From Flaccisagitta enflata (Eukaryota; Chaetognatha; Sagittoidea; Aphragmophora), in contig OZ231127.1 in the NCBI GenBank assembly GCA_965153355.1, forward strand, positions 59,520,001 to 59,584,000: a DNA stretch of 64,000 bases, in the 5' to 3' direction. Below the pieces are notes generated by a model, which saw only the letters and a program-made list of their open reading frames with translations, did no database searches and was not told the DNA's origin. Positions 13,401-24,491 of this stretch are shown here, in pieces. A program made the position numbers and the translations under genes. Position 1 is the first letter of the stretch, and the number at the start of each line of letters is the position of its first letter.

Positions 13401-13620
13401 CTCGCTGGCTAAGCGGCTCTATAAGAGGCTGTGTCCGTAGGAAGGTAACGCGAAATTCTGGATTACGCGAAATCGGCTAAAAAAGCGATATCTGAGCATT
13501 ACGGCCCCTGCCCCGCCAAAAAAACACCCCCAGCTCATCCACACCAGCCCCTCCCCACACGTTTTACTGCCCCTGCCCACCCGCCAGCGACTACTTATCG
13601 GCCGTGTATACGGCCTTGTT
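13401..13620 (+). repeat. Family A repeat, divergent subtype
   Basis: The left end is TCGCTGGCTAAGCGGCTC rather than the usual GTCGCGTGC hairpin, and the right end is correspondingly GCCAGCGACT rather than GCACGCGACT. The tail is GTATACGGCCTTG. The paired change at both ends is discussed in the findings. Confidence 0.78.
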
Positions 13621-13904
13621 CGTAACGTCAGCGGCGTATTTATTTTTTCTGCGTTACAAATTTCACATTTTTTCAATTCGGCTTCGATACTCCGATACTC
13701 CGATACTCCGATATTCAGCTTCCGTTGTTATGTGGTTTGTAATGATCAATATAGAATCATTCCAATGCCAATGTTTCAACTTTGGTCGCGTTTAAGTGCG
13801 TGGGTTGGATTAAATGAGCGTATTAAATTCATATATATCCGTAAAATGATTTAATCAAGCTTTTAGAAATGAATTAAACTTTGCGCCGAAATGCAATACA
13901 CAGA

Positions 13905-13912
<8 letters not shown>

Positions 13913-13963
<51 letters not shown>
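13913..13963. repeat. (GA)n microsatellite
   Basis: A perfect GA run of about 50 bases. Confidence 0.9.
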
Positions 13964-13966
<3 letters not shown>

Positions 13967-14068
13967 AAGAGAATGAAAGACAAGAGTTTTTGTTTTTCTT
14001 TAGTTGGAAAATGTTAAATTTGAAGCAGGTATGACGAATGTTTCCGTGTCCACTTCGAAGCTTGATGT

Positions 14069-14270
14069 TTGTGGTGGCAGTGTTGGTGGCAGTGTTGGTT
14101 GCAGTGTTGGTAGCAGTGTTGGTGACAGTAGTGACGGTGGTGGGAAACCGGTAGTGGTGGCGGAGGTGATGAATAATCATTGCATATTACAGGGCTAGTG
14201 GTGGCGGTGACAATGAATAATCATTGCATATTATAGGGCTAGTTGTGGCGGTGGTAATGACTAATCACAT
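14069..14270. repeat. Two GGT-rich minisatellites
   Basis: GGTGGCAGTGTT-type units run to about 14130. Then about 2.5 copies of a unit near 49 bp follow, containing ATGAATAATCATTGCATATT and AGGGCTAGT. Confidence 0.7.
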
Positions 14271-14428
14271 TATCATTAATGAATGTATCAAATGGCTGGT
14301 TGTTACATCAGTTGAGATGGTTGTCTTTTTGGTTGAAGCGGCAACGGTGTTGGCAGGTGCATTAGTCGGGAGATGGTAGTTTGTTGCCAGAAGCATTCCG
14401 TCGATGCAGCGGCGACGAAACCATCAAC

Positions 14429-14500
14429 ACCAGCTTCAGCAGCAGCAGCAGCGGCGGCGGCAGCAATAACAGCGGCGGCGGCAACAACAGTGCCAGCGAT
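14429..14500. repeat. CAG/CGG compound trinucleotide tract
   Basis: (CAG)n then (CGG)n, AACAGCGG units. Every frame is low complexity (Ser, Gly, Ala or Cys/Arg), so no protein is inferred. Confidence 0.7.
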
Positions 14501-14939
14501 GATGTAAAAAGAGGTCTCCTTTTTTTTCTTGTCTTTTTCTGTTTCTCATTCGTAGTAATGAATTAAGGTGAGGAATCCTTTTGAGAGATAGAGAGAGAAA
14601 GAGTGAGAAAACGAGAAGAAGAGTTTTCATAATAATTCGGCACTAAAAAAAAAATACTTACCAAAGATCGAAAAACCTGAATATATCTCTTTCGCAGTTC
14701 CAAAGTAATTCTCTCTCTTTCTTTCTCTGTTATTCCTCTTCTTCATTTTGAGCAGATTGCCTCAGGTAAAAAAAGAAGGAAAAAGGAAGAAGAACAAGAA
14801 CAAGACCTGATCGGGACGACTAAGATCATGACGATGATGATGAAGAAGACGACGACGACGATGACGATGATCATGATGAGGTTGATCAAGGCGACACCGA
14901 TGACGACGATAATTCTCTCTGTCTCTGTCTCTCTCTCTG

Positions 14940-14985
<46 letters not shown>

Positions 14986-15159
14986 CCTGAGTACTTATTA
15001 TGTATTTTCCGAGATGCGACTTGCGAAACTACAAATTTGGATGATTCGTCTGTCATCAAGCTCCAGTGCTGATCTTACTGGTCCATTTGGTTTTCCCTTT
15101 TAACTTCTTTCTTTAATTTAATGAGCGTCCTCCCAAATCTAAAAGAGTACATGTCTGCC

Positions 15160-15338
15160 TGTTCATCTGTTGGTCGGTTGGCCGGTTGGTCGGTAGGTTG
15201 GTTCATATATTCGCCTATACATGTGCATGCAGTCATGTGTTCATTCATACAAACCGTTTATTTATGTATCCTTATTTAGTAAGGTGTTAGTATTAGACAT
15301 AGACATAAGACAAGTACTAGACATAACTTGGCCTTGTT
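15160..15338 (+). repeat. Family A repeat, decayed
   Basis: GTTGGTCGGTTGGCCGGTTG-type units near the left and a terminal CTTGGCCTTG at 15328-15338. The middle is not alignable by eye. Confidence 0.45.
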
Positions 15339-15474
15339 GATTTTCTTGTTTTTTTCACAGTTTTTTGGTTATTTCTTTTTGCTGTTCCTCCATTTGCCTC
15401 TTTTTATACATTTTGCACTTTATTTCTTTGTACACAATTTATGTACATTTCTTAAATTTTGTACATTATTTCTC

Positions 15475-15990
15475 ATTTGTCTCTTTTGTCTAGTTCCCAT
15501 TTTTCTCTTTTGTCTCTTTCTCTTCTGTCTCTTTCTCATTTGTCTCTTTTGTCTATTTCCCATTTGACTTTTTTGTCTCTTTCTCTTCTGTTTCTTTCTC
15601 ATTTGTCTCTTTTGTCTAGCTCCCATTTTTCTCTCTTGTCTCTTTCTCTTCTGTCTCTTTCTCATTTGTCTCTTTTGTCTATCTCCCATTTGTCTTTTTT
15701 TATTCATTTCTCTATATCATTATTTCTCTAAATGGTACAATATACATTTTGTACATTATTTCTCATTTGTCTCTTTTGTCTATTTCCCATTTGTCTTTTT
15801 TGTCTCTTTCTCCTCTGTCTCTCTCATTTGTCTCTTTTGTCTAGTGCCCATTTGTCTCTTTTGTCTCTTTCTCCTCTGTCTCTTTCTCATTCGTCTCTTT
15901 TGTCTTCTTCCCATCTGTCTCTTTTGTCTCTTTCTCTTTTGTCTCTTTCTCATTTGTCTCTTTTGTCTATTTTCCAGTTGTCTCTTTTTA
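15475..15990. repeat. Pyrimidine minisatellite (TCTCATTTGTCTCTTTTGTC)
   Basis: Two blocks (15475-15690 and 15765-15990) of imperfect units alternating CTCATTTGTCTCTTTTGTCT and CTTTCTCTTCTGTCTC. The strong strand asymmetry produces long Leu/Ser and Lys/Arg frames that are not genes. Confidence 0.85.
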
Positions 15991-16059
15991 TACATTTTGT
16001 ACATTAATTCTCTATTTCATTATATCCCTATATTGTACAATTTACATTTTGTACATTCT

Positions 16060-16064
16060 TTCTC

Positions 16065-16119
<55 letters not shown>

Positions 16120-16121
16120 GC

Positions 16122-16155
<34 letters not shown>

Positions 16156-16156
16156 C

Positions 16157-16188
<32 letters not shown>

Positions 16189-16240
16189 TATTTTTTCTTT
16201 TCTTACCTTCTTTCTTTCTTTCTTTTTTTCTTTCTTTTTT

Positions 16241-16316
<76 letters not shown>

Positions 16317-16320
16317 TCCT

Positions 16321-16403
<83 letters not shown>

Positions 16404-16533
16404 CTCTTTCTTTCTTTTTTTCTTCCTTTCTTTCTTTCTTTCTTCCTTTCTTTCTTTCTTTCTATCTTTGGTTTTCTTCTTTCTCTCTCTTCTCTCTCTC
16501 TCTCTCTTCTCTCTTCTCTTTCTCTTTCTCTCT

Positions 16534-16607
<74 letters not shown>
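16060..16607. repeat. (CTTT)n followed by (CT)n
   Basis: About 420 bases of CTTT, then TCTCTCT-rich sequence, then about 70 bases of pure CT. Confidence 0.95.
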
Positions 16608-16609
<2 letters not shown>

Positions 16610-16935
16610 TTCCCCCCCCCTTCTCATTTTCAACCAAGTCTGAGCTCTTTTCTTGATATTTTTTTTCAGTTCTCGCATGCAGGTTGGAAGTTAAGCCGGG
16701 ACTTGAAAAGTAGCATTTTTCCTTTGTGTGGAACCAGAAATTCTTGGGGAATCAGAGTCGATGGCTCAAGGGCTGAAGATCGGGACTCAATCCCATAACA
16801 AGATCCTACAGCGATGACAACGACGACGACTATATATGACGATGACGAAGATGACAATGACAACCACGTCAATGACGAAGACGATGCGACAAGATTTGTG
16901 ACAATAACTGCAATTACTATGATAACATCATCTAA

Positions 16936-16989
<54 letters not shown>

Positions 16990-17002
16990 AATGATAATGA
17001 TA

Positions 17003-17059
<57 letters not shown>

Positions 17060-17088
17060 TTGATGACAAAAATGCTAGGACGATGATA

Positions 17089-17125
<37 letters not shown>

Positions 17126-17132
17126 GGAGGAG
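16936..17132. repeat. (GAT)n microsatellite
   Basis: GAT units with AATGAT variants in two blocks, then GAG units. Confidence 0.95.
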
Positions 17133-17200
17133 GAGGAGGAGGAGGTAAAAAAGAAGAGGATAATGATGATACTAAAACGGGAATTGGGATGAGCAACGGC

Positions 17201-17721
17201 CTACCAATTAAAATACAATTCAATAAATGCGCTGATATCATACAGTAACTTTAGTTCAATTGTCTCAAAACCAAAGGAGAAAGAAAAACTCAGTATAATA
17301 ATAAACCAAATTTTTTTATTATAAATGTTATGCGATGTAGTGTATACCTAGAGATGGCAACCACTTTCATTCTTTGGAATCTCAAATTGCGTGCATGCAA
17401 CACATTGTTTTTACAATAGTCAAAGGTGGCTCTAGCATCAATATCCGTGCCCATATTATTGATTCTAATCAAAAGCCTGTAAACTGGCCCTGCCTCTTGA
17501 TATTGTTTGGTAAACAGATTTGGAGTATACACTCAATGTCATCTTTGAGACAAATGTTACAAATTTACAAGTTGCTGTTGATTATTCTGACTGTGATTAT
17601 TTGTTTATTAGGAAATATTAATAAAATAAAACACCATTCCTCCAGTTTGGATGTTCTTGAGCGAAAAGAACTGTAACAAACCGGAGATCGAAGATGCGCC
17701 GAGATCCGGTCCCAGTCGCAA
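17201..17721 (-). CDS. Candidate spliced gene, 3' part (unknown function)
   Basis: Three minus-strand exons fit together in phase: 17682-17721 (donor CTCCG|GTTTGT), 17348-17531 (donor CTAG|GTATAC) and 17201-17231, which ends at a TAG. The joined frame is 83 codons and includes GPVYRLLIRINNMGT and a Cys near its middle. The alternating hydrophobic pattern suggests a beta-sandwich; it recalls appendage-type (GAE-like) domains but is too weak to assign. The acceptors have mediocre pyrimidine tracts, and the plus strand is also open over part of it. The 5' end is not found. Confidence 0.28.
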
Positions 17722-17933
17722 CTATCATCAAATCGTTGAAATCATCAAATGAAGCTGAATCAATGAACGAATGGATGAATGGATGAATGGATGAATGAAT
17801 AGAAAATCCGTTCCCAGCATGAATATCCATTAGATTGTTACATCATTCAAATGGACCGAAATAAATGAATGGAATGCTCCGGCGGGCTGTTGCAACGAGA
17901 AAAACCAAAAGAATGAGGAATGACAGATGAACA

Positions 17934-18050
17934 AGGCTACATACACTTCTAGCTTGATATCGTGCTAATGGGCAGGGGTAGTGACGTAAGAAATAAGAGG
18001 ACTGACCTCGCATTTGGAAGGAGGCAGTCGCGTGAGAAATACTCATTGAC
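17934..18050 (-). repeat. Family A repeat, decayed
   Basis: On the minus strand a CACGCGACT motif, a CACTACCCCTGCCCA stretch and a terminal AGCCTTGTT are present in family order. Confidence 0.45.
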
Positions 18051-18481
18051 GCGCAGCGAATGGGGGACTGGCCGATCATGGGTGAATTAAAATGCCGCTG
18101 CATCAAAATTGTTGCTAAGGCCAGGGAATAATAAAAACAATTCGCTTACTGGCAATTTTATCTCTTTTATGTCTTCAGATTTTCTTAAAGAAGCTCAAAT
18201 ATTTTTCTCAACAAACTGAGAGATCGCGTTAAAATGCGTAAACCAAATGACATTTTTTATCTTTCTTATCAACAATGACACAAGTACAATTCTTTTGCTT
18301 TCTGAAATGAACATGAGGGTTAAATTATTAAACATTGTAGTTCTTTTGATGTCGATAAAGCTACAAGGCCAATATTATGAAAGATGTCATTTCTTCCACC
18401 GGTGTAAATCGATATTTTTTTCCCACTGTTCCATGGAAAAATCTTTGTTCCTTCGTCGCAAAAATGATCTCTAGTGAAGTA

Positions 18482-18712
18482 TGACAGAGAGAGTGAAAGA
18501 GAGAGCGAGAGCAAGTGCAAGAGCGAGAGCAAGAGCGCAAGAGAGCAAGATAGCAAGAGCAAGAGCGAGAGTGAGAGCGAGAGAGCGAGAGAGCAAGAGC
18601 GAGAGCAAGAGCAAGAGCGAGAGAGCAAGAGCCAGAGAGCCAGAGAGCCAGAGAGCCAGAGAGCCAGAGAGCCAGAGAGCCAGAGAGAGGGCCAGAGAGC
18701 AAGAGAGTGAGA
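18482..18712. repeat. GAGAGC(A/C)AGAGC-type purine array
   Basis: Imperfect AGAGCAAGAGCGAGAGC units end in a run of GAGAGCCA. Both strands give long low-complexity frames. Confidence 0.85.
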
Positions 18713-18840
18713 GCGCAACACTTTTCCCATCATGTCAAGTCATCGTTAAATCGATATTATTCCTAATCATGACATTTCACGCCATTTCTGCTGCTTTTAC
18801 TAGTCAATCCTGTCCCTTCTGTAATTTTTTGTCATCTCTT

Positions 18841-19556
18841 ACAGCTGAGTTTCCTACGATTCTAAGAAACGTAGGAATATGGGTTAGAAAGCTTAGGATT
18901 CTAAGTTTCCTAACCAACTTTACAATGGGAAATTGAGTTTTTCTCATTTTAATCCAGAAAGCGCCACTTCAATTTTTCCAAATTTTTGGGTGATTACTAA
19001 CAACGGGATGACATACTAATGTCATAGAATAATAGCCTCGCCACTCTACTCTGAATTGGTGGAAAAATGAAAGAAAAATTTCTACCTAGGTTTCTTACGT
19101 TTCTAGGTTTTCTAAGAAGATTTTGCATAGGTTTCTTCAAATTCTAGGTTTTCCAAGGTTTACAATGTCAGTGAAAATGGAAATGGAGCAACAAATATAC
19201 AAGGAGGAAAAAATTTCCATTCTTGCTGATATTGTAAATCCTCGGAAACTTAGAATTCTGAGAAACATAAGCAACATTTTCCTAGAAAACCTAGAAATGT
19301 AAGAATCTTAAGTAAGATTTTTCCTTTCAAATTTTTAATCTATTTACAGCAGAGTGGCGATGCTATTCTTTTGTGGCATTAGGATATCGTCCCACTGTTA
19401 GTGATCACCCAAGAAATCAGATAAAATGAAGCAGCGCTTTTTAGGATAAATTGAAAAAAGTCATTTTCCTATTGTGAAATTGGTTAGGAAACCTAGAAAC
19501 GTTAGCTTCCTAACCCAGATTCCTACGTTTCTTAGAATCGTAGGAAACCCAGCTGT
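18841..19556. mobile_element. Palindromic TIR element with CTT target duplication
   Basis: Left end ACAGCTGAGTTTCCTACG and right end CGTAGGAAACCCAGCTGT are inverted copies, and similarity continues far inward. CTT flanks both ends (18838-18840 and 19557-19559). Internal TTCCTA/TAGGAA motifs repeat many times in both orientations. About 716 bp, no ORF. Confidence 0.75.
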
Positions 19557-20113
19557 CTTATGGTCTGCTGACGGTGGGGACATCGTCCTTTTCATGGAAA
19601 AATATGACAATAAGGTCCGCTGTGTCCATCTTTCACAACACCAAAGCATTAGATCGTTTCACCGCTTTTTTGCTCGTTTGAGAAAAAAAGGTCACAAAAA
19701 AATGGCAATTTTAGCATCGAACGACTGCAGTTAAAGAGTGATTATCTGGTATCAGTGTAATATACCTCAGCTCCCAAACGTTATTCAAAATGGGGGATGC
19801 TGACCTAGTTAGCTCCTTTTAGGTATGGTGCCTATGGTCTCTACACCTGGGGTTATTGCAGTCAGTTTTATGATCATATCTATTCAAAATAGATTTTTTG
19901 AGATTTCTTTTAAAGAGAGGTTTTTGATCAATTTTCCTTAGCTCTACCAGGGTATTATTCCAAAATGCTGGGGCCTTAGCACTAAAGCTGCTGGTTGCGG
20001 CTCGGGATTTAAGATTAGGTAGCCTGAGGTCCAGTGGGTTTCGGGCCTGCCCCCATAGATTATAATCAATATTTGGCATACCAATGCGTTCAGCTATCAT
20101 TTTGGGGGCTCTA

Positions 20114-20640
20114 CAGTCAGTGGACAAAACAAAACAGGTAGAGAGCTCACTCTGTTGGCTTTGATCCAACCTACTGTTATTAAACAGCAGGCTGTAAATA
20201 ACAACTGGTTGTGAAAATTACAGCCAGCTGTCATGTTACAAAGTCGGCAAAAATCCAACCTAAATAGAATAGAACTTGACTAGCATATTCAGAATCCTGA
20301 TGAAATTATGAGAAGTTTGACGTGTCCCACTTAACACTTTTTATAAGAAATAATCTTTTAACATTACATTTTAACTTTGTTAAACATTAATAAAATTTTT
20401 TTATTTTCATATAAAAATATATATTGTGACATATCAATCTCGTCAGAATTTCACCAGGATTATGAATTTGCAGGTCTCATTCTATTTGGTGAAAGTTGGA
20501 TTTTTGCCGACCTTGTAACATGACAGCTGGCTGTAATTTTTATAACCAGTTGTTGTTTACAGCCTGCTGTTTGATAACAGTAGGTTGGATCAAAGCCAAC
20601 AGATTGAGCTCTCTACCTATTCTGTTTTGTCCACTGACTG
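20114..20640. mobile_element. Palindromic TIR element inside the LINE
   Basis: The ends CAGTCAGTGGACAAAAC and its complement continue as inverted arms of about 260 bases that meet near 20380. TCTA is duplicated at both flanks (20110-20113, 20641-20644). Removing the element with one TCTA rejoins the RT frame exactly. No coding capacity. Confidence 0.88.
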
Positions 20641-21271
20641 TCTATGATAGAAACAATCGTGAGTAAGCATGAGACATTGTACCTCATAAAGATCAGAAAA
20701 TTTGAGGAGTCCCAGCTCTTTCATCCTGGGCTCTGTGTGTGCAGAGAAGTAGGACTTAGTGATCGTCCTGATGGCCCTCTTTTGGATTGTAATTATTCTT
20801 TTACTGTTTTGAGAGTTGCATCCTCCCCAAGCAGGAAGCCCATACAGAATATGCGGCTGAATGAATGAATGATACAATACTTTAAGGGTAGGGGCTGGGA
20901 GCACTTTTTTCACCCTGTTTATCACACTATTATTTCTCGATATCTTATTAACCACGTTTGTACAATGTTTATCCCAGCTAAGTGTACTGTCTATTGCTAT
21001 ACCGAAGAATGAAGTATGATCTTCAACTGATAGAATTTCCACATCCAGTAGGATATCTGATTGCTTGAAGTCATGGGGAAGTTTTTTCCTTCTGAATATG
21101 ACAGCTTTAGTTTTTTGGGATTCAGTTTTAGTTGATTTGCTTTAAAAAAGTCGTTTATGCACTCTAGTTCCTTGTTTAAAGCAGCTATCAGGTTTTCAAG
21201 ATTATTCCCTTCTATGAGAAGGTTGGTGTCATCAGCGAAGATAACACACTACAGTTTGGTAGCTGAGGGGA

Positions 21272-22348
21272 TCGGGTGTGTCAATATGCAAAAGTATGTT
21301 TCATTAGATCATCGACATCAGGGAGTGTACACAAAAGAATTTTAAAACATTTAGTCTTCTTATTTTTTTAAACTTCCTTCATCTTTTGTTTTTTTAGCGC
21401 AAGAAAAGGTTTTCAAAAATATGTATACTTCCAGCATCTGCATCTTTTGGTGAAAATAAGACTCAAAACTTTTACAGAAAAGATTGATTTTGTCTCTTTA
21501 TACAATTTTGGTGATAAATAAACAACCATTACTTTGTTGCAACTTGAATTAGCACTAAGATATTCATGTGTTGAATCTGATTAGGTTCAGTAACAATGAT
21601 ACTGATAGAAAATCATCAACACAGCAATATACAAATTAGCGTTTAAAAAAGGGTTTTGAAAAAAAATGGAAGATGAATGAAATTCGATGAATTAAAAACG
21701 CTAAAGGTCTTAGAATTTAATACAGTAGATCTTGTCTAGACTTGAGATAATGGGGGCAAGCATTGTGGAAAAACAAATGAAGCTAAGGGAGTAATATTTG
21801 AAACATAGACTAATAAAAGAATGGTTTATTGCCCATGATAGCTGGTTGCTATGGAAACGCATTTATATGTATTTTCGCTAAAATATCAATAATTTGAGAA
21901 ATTTTTTGAGGGAACATTTTTTAAAATTAAATTTGCTACAACTTTCCCACAGTATGTTCTGTAAGAATGTCGCTCGTTTAGCGGTTGCTAGGGGTTGTCA
22001 CACATGGATACGCTCCCTAGCAACGGTCAAACGAGCGATATTCTTACAGAACATACTGTGGGAAAGTTGTAGCAAATTTGATTTTAAGCAATGTTCCCTG
22101 AAAAAATCTCTCAAAATATTGATATTTTAGCGAGAATACATGGAAATGTGTTTCCATGGCAACCAACTATCATGGGGAACTAAGTATCCTTTGATTGATA
22201 TATGATCCAAATATCACTCCCTTACCTTCATTCGTCTTTCCACAATGCTTGCCCCCTTTATCTCAAGTCTAGACGAGATCTACTGTATCTTATGCTGTCC
22301 GATGGTGATGGTCTCATCAAAAAAACTTTTGCATATTGACACACCCGA
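21272..22348. mobile_element. TIR element with 9-bp target duplication (MULE-like?)
   Basis: Terminal repeats TCGGGTGTGTCAATATGCAA and complement. The 9-bp CTGAGGGGA is exactly duplicated at 21263-21271 and 22349-22357. A 9-bp duplication is typical of Mutator-like elements, but no transposase is present. It contains the nested MITE at 21723-22285, so about 514 bp belongs to the element itself. Confidence 0.85.
21723..22285. mobile_element. Palindromic MITE, family X copy 2 (nested)
   Basis: Ends CAGTAGATC...GATCTACTG, flanked by TA on both sides; 563 bp, the same length as the 46916 copy. X-box-like sites GTTGCTATGGAAAC (21845-21858) and GTTTCCATGGCAAC (22150-22163) face each other across the palindrome. 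Confidence 0.9.
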
Positions 22349-22370
22349 CTGAGGGGAGGTCATTGATATA

Positions 22371-22965
22371 CTATCTTCCAAAAAAAAATCTTCCAACCTC
22401 CGAATTTATTTTATTTATCAGCTAAAAAACCTATATCATTCAATTGCCAAGTAATCAATTTTTAATGTGAGCTTATCTTGACCTAATTTTGGCCGCTATT
22501 TGCCGGGGAAGTGATTTTTAGGGCCTCTCGAGGCACTTTTGGAGTGATAGTATTCCATGCATTTTGAGCACTCACATATTTTTTCCCTTTTCAATCTTTG
22601 ATTGACCGTAACTTTTAAACGGCTGAACCAATTTTGTTGGTGTAAAAAAGGAAAAGATGCCCATTGAAAAACTCTACATTTTGGTCACCAATTTTTTGTT
22701 GATTCATCAAAGAACAAATGAGTTATGATTGTTTGAACAGAAACGACTACCATAAAAGAAGTCAAATCAAGAATCCTGCCAGAGGAAGTCTTTTTACTTT
22801 AAGTGAGATAACTTCTAAACCAATTAGGTTAGAGGGATGCGGTTTGCACGACTAGCTCGGAAATTTGAAGGGCTTCAATTTGGTCACCAATTTTTTTGAA
22901 ATTGGATGAATCGTTGAAGAGTAATTGTTCAAAATGTGCTGGAAGATTTTTTTTTTGGAAGATAG
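22371..22965. mobile_element. TIR element CTATCTTCCAAAAA inside the LINE
   Basis: Inverted ends CTATCTTCCAAAAAAAAATC and complement, both flanked by TA; 595 bp. The interior holds two direct TTGGTCACCAAT copies and phrases shared with family Y elements. No ORF. Confidence 0.82.
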
Positions 22966-23505
22966 TACAAGGGGAATAATAGAGGTCCTAAAATACTGCC
23001 TTGGGGAACTCCAGTCTTCAAGGGTAGACAATTACTCTTATGGACATTAAGATCTACATACTGAGTTCGGTTCTTTGAATATGAGTCAAACCACATTAGA
23101 GCTGTACCACGGATACCATAGTGATCCAATTTACTGAGTAAAATGTCGTGATCTAAAGTATCAAACGCTTTACTGAGATCACAGAACACGCCAATTGCAT
23201 AATTTCCAGGTTCAATGGTATTTTCAATATTCTTTATAAAGTGTAATGTAGCATGAGTAGTATTGTGACCAGCTCTGAAGCCATATTGAGATTTAAACAG
23301 AATTTCATAGCGGACCAGAAACTCAAATACCTTGTTGTATATAAGGCGTTTATGATTTAAGAAAAAACAGGTGGAAGAGATATCTCTACTATCTCTACTC
23401 TCTACTATCTCTACTATCTGTAATTTTCATACAACTGTTTATTGCCTTTTTGTTTATAAATGGGAATTACTCTAGCTATTTTGCCATGTTCTGGGAATAT
23501 TCCTG

Positions 23506-24059
23506 GGAACATTCCTGGGAATATTCCTGGAAATATTTCCATTTCAAGTTATTTTTAGTCATTTTAAGTCATTTTAAATCATCCTAAGTCATCTTACATC
23601 ATTTTTAGTCAGTTTTGGTCATTTATATCACTTCATTCATTTTGGTCCATTATTTCATTTCTACTCATCTTTAGTCATTGAAAGTCATTTTAGGTCATCT
23701 CAGGTCAGTTATTTTAAGCAATCCTAAGTGATTTTGCATCATTTTGAAGTCATTTTACAAGCATTTTTAGTCATTTTACTTCATTTGAAGTCATGTTTAA
23801 AATTACACAATTTGAAGCAATAATTCTAAAATTTAGTTCTACCCATTGGCACGAAGACCATTTTTTTTCTCAAACCCAACTGGTCAGCTTAGTATTGACT
23901 TACATATTATTTTCTGCGTGGATATATGAAGAGATAAAAAACATTTTCTGGGCAAGTGAGATTGTAGCAACTTTGACACACGTCGAAAGATTTTACAATT
24001 TAATGAATTTCAAACTTTTTTATTTTGCTTGGTGAATCTCTTACCTTTCTGTGAACTGT
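23506..24059. repeat. Degenerate (AAGTCATTTT)n tract and A/T spacer
   Basis: From about 23530 to 23790 the sequence is diverged TTTTAGTCATTTTAAGTCAT units, the same unit found inside the family A copy at 62134-62440. No gene. Confidence 0.6.
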
Positions 24060-24437
24060 AATCAGGGCTTTTAAACCTAATGCTAGTAGGTTTCAAGGCT
24101 TGAATTGAAAGAGGTGGGTTGAATTGAAACTAGTAGGTTTCAAGGCTGAAATTGGAACTGGTGGGTTTCAAGGATTGAATTGAAACTAGTGGGTTTCAAG
24201 GCTTGAGTTGAAACTGGTGGGTGCCAGGACTTGAAGTGAAAGAGGTGGGCCTGAATTGAAACTGGTGGGCTTGAATTGAAAGTGGTGGGCTTGAATTGGA
24301 ACCAGTGGGCCTGAATCGAAACTGTTTGGCCTGAATTGAAACTGGTGGGTTTCAAGTCTAATGGAAACTTTATTGGAATCAGGTCAATAAAAATATTCAT
24401 GTCCTGCACGCGACTTATAGGTGTTGGCCTTGTTTGA
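24060..24437 (+). repeat. Minisatellite array ending in a family A tail
   Basis: About 15 diverged units of TTGAATTGAAACTGGTGGG run directly into CTGCACGCGACTTATAGGTG and TTGGCCTTG, the variant family A end. The internal array differs from other copies while the terminus is conserved. Confidence 0.6.
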
Positions 24438-24491
24438 AGATAAGAGTTTTACAACAGATGAGAAAAAAACGGTTTTTACAACAAAACAATA

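Larger units (their letters stand above)
19819..23505 (-). pseudogene. LINE reverse transcriptase (Jockey/CR1-like), decayed and multiply interrupted
   Basis: RT-like protein segments read on the minus strand from about 23505 to the stop at 19819. In order they are an upstream PIYKQKGN motif; a GFRAGHNTTHA-type box; FCDLSKAFDTLDHDILLSKL; GVPQGSILGPLLF; the catalytic FADD (about 21220-21235); and a C-terminal WDKH...LYHSFIQPHILYG region. Insertions at 22371-22965, 21272-22348 and 20114-20640 split it. Removing each with one target copy restores frame, including LYINDLP before FADD, except for an in-frame TAG near that junction. A one-base loss in an A-run (about 21115) and another lesion near 23345 also break it. 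There is no endonuclease domain, so it is 5'-truncated. Confidence 0.9.

Noticed and set aside
20617-21345. Plus-strand ORFs across the LINE region
   Set aside because: They are shadows of the minus-strand RT, whose motifs and order are canonical.
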